Below, one piece after another: positions 16,600-23,720 of a DNA stretch of 43,173 nucleotides. The notes beneath the pieces were generated by a model, which saw only the letters and a program-made list of their open reading frames with translations, did not search any database and was not told the origin of the DNA. Each line of letters begins with the position of its first letter. Positions within the stretch are counted from its first letter, which is position 1. This stretch comes from Klebsiella pneumoniae (GTDB taxonomy: Bacteria > Pseudomonadota > Gammaproteobacteria > Ga0077536): contig CAMCQE010000019.1 in NCBI GenBank assembly GCA_945876945.1, positions 1-43,173 of the forward strand, given 5' to 3'. A program made the translations under genes and the position numbers.

Positions 16600-17805
16600 A
16601 TGAGAGTTCCGACTTCACTCGAATTTGCCCGCTCGCTCACTGGCATGACCAACCTGCGCGCTGATGTGAATAAATATCAGCAGCAGGTGGCGTCCGGTAA
16701 ACGATTGTTCACCGCAGCCGAAGACCCGGTGGCCGCCTCGCAAGTCCTCAGCATCGGAGAGCGAATTTCGTCGCTGGATCAATTTGATCGAAACGCCAAT
16801 CTCGCAAGTTTGCGTTTGTCCGATCAGGAGACGGCCATCGACAGCGCCAGCAGCTCCTTACAACGCGTGCGGGAATTGGTGCTCCAGGGGCGAAATCGTG
16901 CGCTCAGCGCGGACGACCGCCGGTTTGTAAACGCAGAGGTCCGGCAGCGCCTGCAGGAAATGGTGGGTCTCGCCAACACCCGCAACGCCAGCGGGGAGTA
17001 CATTTTTGCGGGCTCCGCCGTTAGCACCATTCCGTTCTCTGCGAATGGCGCGGGTGGCGTGACTTACAACGGCGACCAAACCTCGCGCGAGTTGCCGATC
17101 GCCGAAGGACGCACCATGCCCGAAGGGTTTACCGGATCGGAAGCCTTTATGGGCATCCGCAACGGGAATGGCAGCTTCGTTGCGGCCCTGGCCAACGCGA
17201 ACACCGGCACCGGGCGGGTAATCAACGATACGGTGCTCGACCCGTCTTCATTCACCACCGACAGTTTCTCCATTGTGTTCACGGCCGCCAATACCTTTGA
17301 TGTGACGAACACCACCTCGGGCGCAACGATCTTGTCTGGGCAAACCTACACCGATGGTGCAGCGATTAACTTCAACGGCTCGAGCGTCGCTATTACGGGC
17401 AAGCCGGCCGTAGGCGATGCCTTTTTGATCTCGCCTAGTCAGAATCAGTCGGTGTTCACCACCATCAGCAACATCATCACCGCGCTCGACACCACCGCCA
17501 GCACCTCTGCGCAGAGCGCGGCGCTTAGCTTTTCGCTGGACCGCGGCTTGTCCGATATCGATCAGGCGCTCAACAAGTTCGCCGAACTTAAATCGATCAT
17601 TGGTGGTCGGCAGAACACCCTCGATTCGCAACTGCAAAGCAATGGCAGTCTGACGGAGCAACTGACCAAAGCCCGTTCGACGCTGGAAGATGCGGATCCG
17701 GTGGAGGCGATTAGTAATCTGGCCCGCTACAGCCAGGTGCTGGAAGCCGCGCAACAGGCCTTTGTAAAAGTACAGGGCCTGAGTCTGTTTAACTATCTGC
17801 GATAG
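16600..17805 (+). CDS. flgL: FlgL, hook-filament junction protein (HAP3)
   Basis: A 401-residue flagellin-like junction protein. The N-terminus resembles flagellin D0/D1, with QQQVASGKRLFTAAEDPVAASQ (about 26-47); the C-terminus has VEAISNLARYSQVLEAAQQAF followed by LSLFNYLR, both typical of FlgL. A middle insertion (about 150-300) makes it longer than the E. coli protein (about 317), which is common in gammaproteobacteria. It closes the flgJKL operon; a hairpin with AGGCCCC/GGGGCCT arms lies 39 nt downstream. Confidence 0.95.
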   Translation: MRVPTSLEFARSLTGMTNLRADVNKYQQQVASGKRLFTAAEDPVAASQVLSIGERISSLDQFDRNANLASLRLSDQETAIDSASSSLQRVRELVLQGRNRALSADDRRFVNAEVRQRLQEMVGLANTRNASGEYIFAGSAVSTIPFSANGAGGVTYNGDQTSRELPIAEGRTMPEGFTGSEAFMGIRNGNGSFVAALANANTGTGRVINDTVLDPSSFTTDSFSIVFTAANTFDVTNTTSGATILSGQTYTDGAAINFNGSSVAITGKPAVGDAFLISPSQNQSVFTTISNIITALDTTASTSAQSAALSFSLDRGLSDIDQALNKFAELKSIIGGRQNTLDSQLQSNGSLTEQLTKARSTLEDADPVEAISNLARYSQVLEAAQQAFVKVQGLSLFNYLR

Positions 17806-17844
17806 ACGGTCAAGGCAGAAGCGGGCTCAATCAGCCCAAGGACC

Positions 17845-17867
17845 AGGCCCCGATGGGGCCTATTTCC
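17845..17867 (+). terminator. Hairpin between flgL and fliD
   Basis: AGGCCCC (17845-17851) pairs with GGGGCCT (17855-17861) around a 3-nt loop, followed by ATTTCC. The hairpin overlaps the fliD stop codon on the other strand and may serve both convergent units. The U tract is poor. Confidence 0.55.
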
Positions 17868-19209
17868 TTTGCGCGGCGGTGAGGGTGTCGAGTTGTTGCG
17901 TGACCAGATTACCGGTCCGCTGCAGGCCGGATACCAGAGAATCCAGCGAGTTGTACTGCTTGGTCAGGCGGGCCTTAACCACCGTAAGGCGTTGCGTTAA
18001 ACGCTCTTTCTGCGCAGTGGCACTCTGAATCGCGCTATCCAAACCCTGCGACCGACCATCCAGCACGCCGTTGGTGGCAAGAAATCGGTCGGCGAGTTGG
18101 GTGAGGCGAACAGCCAGCCCATTCGTGGTGTTGCTAAACAGGCTCGCGAAACCTTCCGGGTCATTGGTGATCGCGTTGTTCAGGATGGTGCTATCGAGCG
18201 CCAAGGTGCCGGTTTTTTGAGTGCTGATGCCAATCTGGAAAGCGTTGGAGAATGAGCCGCCAACCGACACATCGCTGCCCAGGACGTTGCGGAGTTGGTC
18301 CGCCATATTGCTGACTGCGCTGGTGTCGGTCTTCAGCACATCGCCCTTCATTTTGGCCATCGTTGAGATGAGCGAAGAATAGGCTTTGGTCATCGCCTGA
18401 ACGGAGCTTTGAATGCCCGCCGTGTTGCGATCAACCTTGACCGTGGTCGTGCCCACCGCGACCAGATTCAGCGTCACGCCTTCTACGGAATCCGATAGCG
18501 TGTTCGAGCTGCTGGTCACGGTGAAGGTGTTCTCAAGTTTCACCGAGGCGTCGAGGTCGGCAGCGGTAAAGCTGCCGCTGGTGTTGCGGTCGGTATTGAG
18601 CGTGTTCAGGGCGAAGGGGTCGGTGCCGGAGTAGCTCACCGTCATGGCATGCGAACTCCCCGTGTCATTCGCCGACAAGGACAGGTGATAACCGCTGTCG
18701 ACCTTAAGGATCGAAGCCGTCACGCCTTTGTTGTCGCTTGCGGTGTTGATGGCGTCGCGCACGGCCGCCAGCGTTTTGCCGCCAATACCCACGGTAAACG
18801 TGTTACTCCCAACCGTCAGCGTCATGCTGTCGCCGGAAGCGCCAACTGTCGCGCTTGAGGTGTCCGCGTAAGTGGTGGAGGCCGCCATGCGGTGGTTCTC
18901 GGCGAGGCGCACCACTTCCACGTTATAAACACCCTTGCCGGCGGCGCTGCTGGCTGATGCTGTTAACTTGGTGACGTCGGAGGAGGTGGCGCTGAAGACT
19001 TTGAATTTGGAAGCGTCCGCCAGTGCGCTGACCGCATCCCGAAAGGACGACACCGCGCTTTTGAGCGAACCGTAGGCACTGACCTGTGCCTGTAGGCCAA
19101 CAAGTTTGGTGTTGATTTTGGAGAGCGGCGCCTGCTCAATTGCCATGAGCTTGTCGACGATGCCGCCGATGTCGAGACCGGAGCCTATGCCTGGGGTACT
19201 GAGCGCCAT
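17860..19209 (-). CDS. fliD: FliD, filament cap protein (HAP2)
   Basis: A 449-residue filament cap. The N-terminus MALSTPGIGSGLDIGGIVDKLMAIEQAP, read in its parts, is the FliD hallmark (GIGSGLD at 7-13). The C-terminal region has a coiled coil (about 395-445) with QYNSLDSLVSGLQRTGNLVTQQL. The ATG at 19209 has a very good GGAGGAT site; the open frame upstream to 19275 lacks one. It is the last gene of fliC-flaG-fliD, 84 nt after flaG. The cap sits at the filament tip and folds incoming flagellin. Confidence 0.95.
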   Translation of the reverse strand: MALSTPGIGSGLDIGGIVDKLMAIEQAPLSKINTKLVGLQAQVSAYGSLKSAVSSFRDAVSALADASKFKVFSATSSDVTKLTASASSAAGKGVYNVEVVRLAENHRMAASTTYADTSSATVGASGDSMTLTVGSNTFTVGIGGKTLAAVRDAINTASDNKGVTASILKVDSGYHLSLSANDTGSSHAMTVSYSGTDPFALNTLNTDRNTSGSFTAADLDASVKLENTFTVTSSSNTLSDSVEGVTLNLVAVGTTTVKVDRNTAGIQSSVQAMTKAYSSLISTMAKMKGDVLKTDTSAVSNMADQLRNVLGSDVSVGGSFSNAFQIGISTQKTGTLALDSTILNNAITNDPEGFASLFSNTTNGLAVRLTQLADRFLATNGVLDGRSQGLDSAIQSATAQKERLTQRLTVVKARLTKQYNSLDSLVSGLQRTGNLVTQQLDTLTAAQRK

Positions 19210-19293
19210 GTTCTTATCCTCCGGTTCTGCTTGGCCGGATCGCGCGCGCCCCGCAGGGCGGGGCTGGCAGCGCAATCGCGATCACAATGCGGT

Positions 19294-19731
19294 CTAGACA
19301 CTTTCCTGAATGAGCATCCCTGGTGTGCTGGCCTCGCGTGCGGTCGTTGCGGCCCGCATGCGGTTGGCAATGAGCAATACTTCTTCGTTGGGAATCTGGC
19401 GAATCACTTCGTCTGTTTTCGGATCAACTACCCGAACCACCGTTTCCCCGGAATCCTTGTCGACGCGGAACTGCAATGATCGCTGCAGGTTTTGCGCGTA
19501 GGTGTTCATCTGACTGACGGCTTGTTCAAGTGCCTTGTTGTTGGCCTCATCCTGAGCGCGCTGTTGCTCAGCGCTTTGTGGCGCTTGCGCTAACTGCTCG
19601 GTGGCGCTTGCTGGAGCATTTTCGGCGGTGGCCGTTACTGCCTGCCCCCCGCCAACCGCGGCTTGCTGTCGCACAGGCCGCGAGACCAATTTTGCTTCCG
19701 AGACGCGCGGAAGGGGTTCTCGTTCGTACAT
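19294..19731 (-). CDS. flaG: FlaG family protein
   Basis: A 145-residue protein with a variable Ala/Gln-rich N-terminal half and a conserved C-terminal FlaG domain (about 75-130), seen in LQFRVDKDSGETVVRVVDPKTDEVIRQIPNEE in overlapping parts. FlaG affects filament length or stability in several polar flagellates; its exact mechanism is not settled. The ATG at 19731 lies 6 nt beyond GGAGGAG. It sits between fliC and fliD on the same strand, the usual place, and follows the fliC terminator, so it depends on readthrough or a promoter I cannot see. Confidence 0.9.
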   Translation of the reverse strand: MYEREPLPRVSEAKLVSRPVRQQAAVGGGQAVTATAENAPASATEQLAQAPQSAEQQRAQDEANNKALEQAVSQMNTYAQNLQRSLQFRVDKDSGETVVRVVDPKTDEVIRQIPNEEVLLIANRMRAATTAREASTPGMLIQESV

Positions 19732-19750
19732 CACCCGCTCCTCCTAAGTC

Positions 19751-19792
19751 TAAAAACAGCGGCGCGCCTGGCTCTTGCGAGACAGGCGCGCC
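19751..19792 (-). terminator. Intrinsic terminator after fliC
   Basis: On the minus strand GGCGCGCCTG pairs perfectly with CAGGCGCGCC (10 bp; 19783-19792 with 19761-19770) around a 12-nt loop, followed shortly by TGTTTTTAGA. Confidence 0.85.
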
Positions 19793-19816
19793 ACCTTCAT
19801 GCCGGAGTGTTAACGA

Positions 19817-21319
19817 TTAACGACCCAGGAGGGACAGCACGCCCTGCGGCAACTGGTTCGCCTGCGCCACCATCGCCGTACCCGCCTGCTGCAGAATCTG
19901 CGAGCGGGTGAGCTTGGCCGTTTCCGAGGCAAAGTCGGTGTCCTGAATCCGGCCGCGGGCGGCGGAAATGTTCTCCACCACGTTGGACAGATTGCGGGTC
20001 ACGCCTTCCAGGCGGTTCAACTTCGCACCAAGCGTGCCGCGTTCGCTGTTGATGGTGTCGAGCGAGCGCTCGAAGACCAGCATGGCGAGGTTGGCGCCGG
20101 CAGCGGTGGTGACCGACTGCGAGTTCAGGGTGGCGTTGGTCAGCGTGGTCGTGGCCGAGGAAACCCCGGTGAGGGCAGCGCCGGTCACGGTGCTGTTGAA
20201 GGAGGTCGTGAGGTCGTTGAGGTCGTCGTTCAGCACAATCGCGCCGTTCTCACCCGCGGCAACCGAACTGGTGCCGGAGGCGAAGAAGGACGTCACGCCC
20301 GCATCGTTAGACGAGTTAGTGGTCACAGAGATGGCGGCACCGCTGGTGTTGGTCAGCACGATCGACTCGTTGGTGGCGGTACCGTCGGCGGCGGTGACAA
20401 TGGAGGCCGTGATGCCGGTGCCCGCTGCCGTCATGGCGGAGTTAATGGCCGCGACGAGGTTGGTAGCAACCGCGCCATCGCTGGCGGCAGAGGCCACCGC
20501 ACCGATCGCTACGCCGTTGATGGAGAGCGAACCGGCGGCGATACCGTCGGTCACGCCGGCGCTGGTGCCAGCCGATGCATAGTTGGTACCCACCAGGCCG
20601 TTGCCGAAGCTGAAGGCCGACACGCCGGTGGAGGACGTCAGCGCGTTGATGTCGGCGACCTTGGTGGTGGTGGTGGTGCCAGAGGCGCGCGCGGTAGTGA
20701 AGTTCGTGCCTTCAATCGTGCTCGCGGTGGTGATGGCGTTGTTGTAGGCAAAGGCGACGCGGCTCGCGAGACCACCGGCGGAAAGACCGGCGACGGTGGA
20801 GTATTCGCTCGCCACGCCCAGAGAGCTGGGGGAAAGGTTGCCGACGGCCACGTTAATGGTTTCGTTCACCTGCGCGCCCACCTGAAAGTCACCGCTGAAG
20901 GAACCGGTGAGAATCTTCTCGCCGTTGTAGCGGGTCTGGTTAACGATGCGGGACATTTCGTCCAGAATCTGGCTCACTTCCTTGTTGATGGAAGCGCGGT
21001 CGGTGGAGTTGTTGTAGCTGGCCGCCTGCACCGCGAGGTCGTGCGCGCGGTTCATGTTGTTGGACATTTCTTCCATCGCGCCTTCCGCGGTCTGCGCGAC
21101 GGAAATGCCGTCGTTCGCGTTGCGGATGGCGACCGTGAGGCCACCGATTTGGGTGGTCATACGGTTGGCGATGGCGCTGCCGGCAGCGTCGTCTTTGGCG
21201 CTATTGATACGCAGGCCGGAAGACAAACGTTGGATGGCGGTGTTGAGGTCGGCTTGCGAGCGGGACAGATTCCGCTGCGCGTTCATAGAGGCAACATTGG
21301 TATTGATGGACGAAGCCAT
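19817..21319 (-). CDS. fliC: Flagellin
   Basis: A 500-residue flagellin. The N-terminal D0/D1 region includes NTNVASMNAQRNL, LSSGLRINSAKDDAAGSAI (about 32-50) and the C-terminal region ends with MVAQANQLPQGVLSLLGR. The central part (about 180-395) is low in charge and very rich in Ser, Thr, Ala and Gly, giving many possible O-glycosylation sites. The ribosome site is AGGAG. It has a long leader (about 138 nt) below a GCCGATAA sigma-28 box. Two GT41-type glycosyltransferases are divergent from it, and a nucleotide-sugar operon is near, so I infer the filament is O-glycosylated. Confidence 0.97.
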   Translation of the reverse strand: MASSINTNVASMNAQRNLSRSQADLNTAIQRLSSGLRINSAKDDAAGSAIANRMTTQIGGLTVAIRNANDGISVAQTAEGAMEEMSNNMNRAHDLAVQAASYNNSTDRASINKEVSQILDEMSRIVNQTRYNGEKILTGSFSGDFQVGAQVNETINVAVGNLSPSSLGVASEYSTVAGLSAGGLASRVAFAYNNAITTASTIEGTNFTTARASGTTTTTKVADINALTSSTGVSAFSFGNGLVGTNYASAGTSAGVTDGIAAGSLSINGVAIGAVASAASDGAVATNLVAAINSAMTAAGTGITASIVTAADGTATNESIVLTNTSGAAISVTTNSSNDAGVTSFFASGTSSVAAGENGAIVLNDDLNDLTTSFNSTVTGAALTGVSSATTTLTNATLNSQSVTTAAGANLAMLVFERSLDTINSERGTLGAKLNRLEGVTRNLSNVVENISAARGRIQDTDFASETAKLTRSQILQQAGTAMVAQANQLPQGVLSLLGR

Positions 21320-21463
21320 TGCAGATCTCCTGGCCGCTCCATGTGGGAGTCATGTCGCGAGCCCAGATTGTATTGGCGGACATGCTTGAAATAAGCATTC
21401 ACCGCCTCCCACAGTCCGTATCGGGTGAGGGCCGGGATTCCTTTAGCACTTTTTTCAAAAACT

Positions 21464-21490
21464 TTATCGGCCACCTTCAGGGACACAGGG
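21464..21490 (-). promoter_or_regulatory. Candidate sigma-28 promoter of fliC
   Basis: The minus strand has a perfect GCCGATAA box at 21464-21471. At the expected -35 distance the sequence CCCTGTGT is a poor match to TAAAGTTT. The predicted start lies about 138 nt before the fliC ATG, so the leader would be long and includes a small hairpin (21382-21398). Confidence 0.55.
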
Positions 21491-21531
21491 CAAACCTTGT
21501 GGCCTTGGGTATTACAACCATCGCTCAGTAC

Positions 21532-21547
21532 TGGCCCGCATATTGCT
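21532..21547 (+). promoter_or_regulatory. Candidate sigma-54 promoter of the TPR glycosyltransferase pair
   Basis: TGGCCCGCATATTGCT keeps TGGC and a perfect TTGCT with exact GG-N10-GC spacing. The predicted +1 falls on or next to the ATG at 21558, which would give a leaderless message. That makes the call tentative. Confidence 0.45.
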
Positions 21548-21557
21548 TTCGCCGGAC

Positions 21558-23720
21558 ATGACACCCAAATCGCAAGCCCCGGCCCGCAACAACCGCTGCC
21601 CCTGCGGTAGCGGCCGCAAGTTCAAGCACTGCTGTCTATTAAGAGAAAAATCGCTCGATTCAGCCGCCAGATTCACCCAGGCGCTGGCGCACGAGCAGCG
21701 AGGTGAGGGCGTCAAGGCGCAGGCGCTCTACGTCGAAATTCTGACGGCGGATCCCGATTTCAGTCCGGCCCTGCAAGCACTTGGGATCATTCAGTACCGC
21801 CAGGGCGACCGCGCAACCGGTCTCAAGTTTTTGACCCGGGCACGTGAACTGACCCCGGACGATCCCGAAATGCTCAATACCCTTGGTGTGATGCTGACGG
21901 ATGAAGGGCAAATCCCGGAGGCCATCGTGTGCCTGCATCGCGCGGTGCAACTGCTGCCTGACTATGCCTTCGCCCATAACAGCCTCGGCAATGCGCTGAG
22001 GGCTTACGGGAAACTCGCTGAGGCAGAGTTCTGTTACCGCGAGACCCTCCGTCTTAAACCCGACTTTGCCGCCGCCATTGGCAATCTGAGCATCGTGCTC
22101 AAAGAAACCGGACGCGTTGCGGAGGCGGCCGCTTGCATGGAGCAAGCCCTGAATCTTGACCCTTCAAGCAGCGACCTCTGGAACAATCTCGGGTCGCTCA
22201 AGCAGCAACTCCGTTTACCGATTGAGGCACTGGCCTGCTATGAGCGCTCGATTGCGCTGGATCCCAATCTCGCTATCGCGCGCTACAACATCGGCACTGT
22301 TTTCTTTGATTTGGGAGACCGCGAGAGTGCTGCACAACATCTCGAAGCCGCGTTGGCGTTAAACCCGTCGCTGGCACAGGCGCATCTCAATCTGGGCAAT
22401 GTGAGAAAAGATCAGGGGCGTTTGGCGGAAGCGATGGCGTGCTACAGCCGCGCGCTCTTGATTAAGCCGGACTATCACGCGGCACACAGCAATCTGCTGT
22501 TTGCCACCGCCTTCATGGACGATATGCAGCCCGCGGAAATCTACGATTTGCACTGTGGGTGGGCGCGCATGCAGTCGAGCGCAGCGACTGGGGCGACTCA
22601 CACAAACACACGAGACCCGCATAAGCGCCTGAAAATTGCCTATGTGTCGCCCGACTTCCGCACCCATGCGTGCGCGTTTTTTCTCGAGCCGCTGCTGCGC
22701 GCCCACCATGTTACAGAAGTGATGGTGCATGCCTACGCGCAGGTGGCCGAGCCCGACGACGTGACCCGCCGCCTGCAAGCGCACGTTGAGGTGTGGCGCT
22801 CGACGGTGGGGTTGTCTGACACCGAAATGGCTGCGCTGATTCGGGAAGACGGCATTGACGTCTTAATCGATCTCGCCGGCCATACGGCGAATAACCGTTT
22901 ACGCGCGCTGGCCTTGAAGCCGGCGCCGGTGCAGGCCACCTACCTGGGTTATCCCGCCACCACCGGGCTGCCGGCGATGGACTGGCGCCTGACCGACGCC
23001 GTCACCGAGCCAGAGGGCATGAGCGAGCAGTTCTACACCGAGCGCCTCTATCGCCTGCCGAACAGCCTGTGGTGCTACCAGCCCTTCGCCGACATGGGCG
23101 AAGTCAGTGTCTTGCCTGCGCTGGCCAACGGCTACGTGACGTTTGGCTCGTTCAATAATTTCTCGAAAATCGGACCGCGCGTGGTCGACCTGTGGGCCAG
23201 AGTCCTCAGCGCGGTGCCCCACTCTCGACTACTGATGCTGACCGTGCCTTCCGGCACCACGCAAAACGCGCTGCTGGAGCGCTTTGAAAGTGTGGGCATT
23301 GCCCGCGGGCGGATTGAACTGCACGACAAGCTGCCGCGACCCACCTACAACGCCATGTTCGCCCGCGCCGACATCGCACTCGATCCGTTTCCCTGCAACG
23401 GCGGCACCACCACCTGCGATGCGCTGTGGATGGGCTTGCCGGTGGTGGCGCTTATCGGCGAACGCTTTCTCTCCCGCGCCGCGTTCAGCGTGCTCAACGC
23501 CGCCGGGTTTGGTGAGCTCGGCGCTCGCGACGAGCTTGCCTACGTTGAGCGCTGCGCGGCGCTCGCTGCAGATCTCCCGGCGCTCGCCGAGCGCCGCAGG
23601 GCGATGCGCGGAAGAATGTCCGCGTCACCTTTAATGGATGCCGAGCAGTTTGCGAGCGATATTGAAGCCGCCTACCGCGCGATGTGGACGGCCTGGTGTC
23701 AGGCAGAATCCAACACATGA
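21558..23720 (+). CDS. SEC-C / TPR / GT41 (SPINDLY/OGT-like) glycosyltransferase
   Basis: A 720-residue protein with three parts. Residues 10-26 form a SEC-C metal-binding motif (NNRCPCGSGRKFKHCC; C14, C16, C25, C26 likely bind zinc). About nine TPR repeats follow (40-335), with the usual LNTLG, AHNSLGNAL and AHLNLGN turns. The C-terminal half (about 355-715) is a GT41 catalytic domain of the O-GlcNAc transferase superfamily, with LAGHTANNRLRALALKPAPVQ, YLGYPATTGL and CNGGTTTCDALWMGLPVV. It should transfer a sugar to Ser/Thr of a protein, by inference flagellin, since it is divergent from fliC. The start is fixed by the SEC-C motif; the ribosome site is weak. The stop overlaps the next gene by 4 nt. 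Donor and target are not proven. Confidence 0.85.
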   Translation: MTPKSQAPARNNRCPCGSGRKFKHCCLLREKSLDSAARFTQALAHEQRGEGVKAQALYVEILTADPDFSPALQALGIIQYRQGDRATGLKFLTRARELTPDDPEMLNTLGVMLTDEGQIPEAIVCLHRAVQLLPDYAFAHNSLGNALRAYGKLAEAEFCYRETLRLKPDFAAAIGNLSIVLKETGRVAEAAACMEQALNLDPSSSDLWNNLGSLKQQLRLPIEALACYERSIALDPNLAIARYNIGTVFFDLGDRESAAQHLEAALALNPSLAQAHLNLGNVRKDQGRLAEAMACYSRALLIKPDYHAAHSNLLFATAFMDDMQPAEIYDLHCGWARMQSSAATGATHTNTRDPHKRLKIAYVSPDFRTHACAFFLEPLLRAHHVTEVMVHAYAQVAEPDDVTRRLQAHVEVWRSTVGLSDTEMAALIREDGIDVLIDLAGHTANNRLRALALKPAPVQATYLGYPATTGLPAMDWRLTDAVTEPEGMSEQFYTERLYRLPNSLWCYQPFADMGEVSVLPALANGYVTFGSFNNFSKIGPRVVDLWARVLSAVPHSRLLMLTVPSGTTQNALLERFESVGIARGRIELHDKLPRPTYNAMFARADIALDPFPCNGGTTTCDALWMGLPVVALIGERFLSRAAFSVLNAAGFGELGARDELAYVERCAALAADLPALAERRRAMRGRMSASPLMDAEQFASDIEAAYRAMWTAWCQAESNT

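Noticed and set aside
19968-20582. Plus-strand open frame of 204 codons inside fliC
   Set aside because: It mirrors the repetitive Ser/Thr/Ala coding of the flagellin centre, with simple Val/Ala/Pro composition and no ribosome site.
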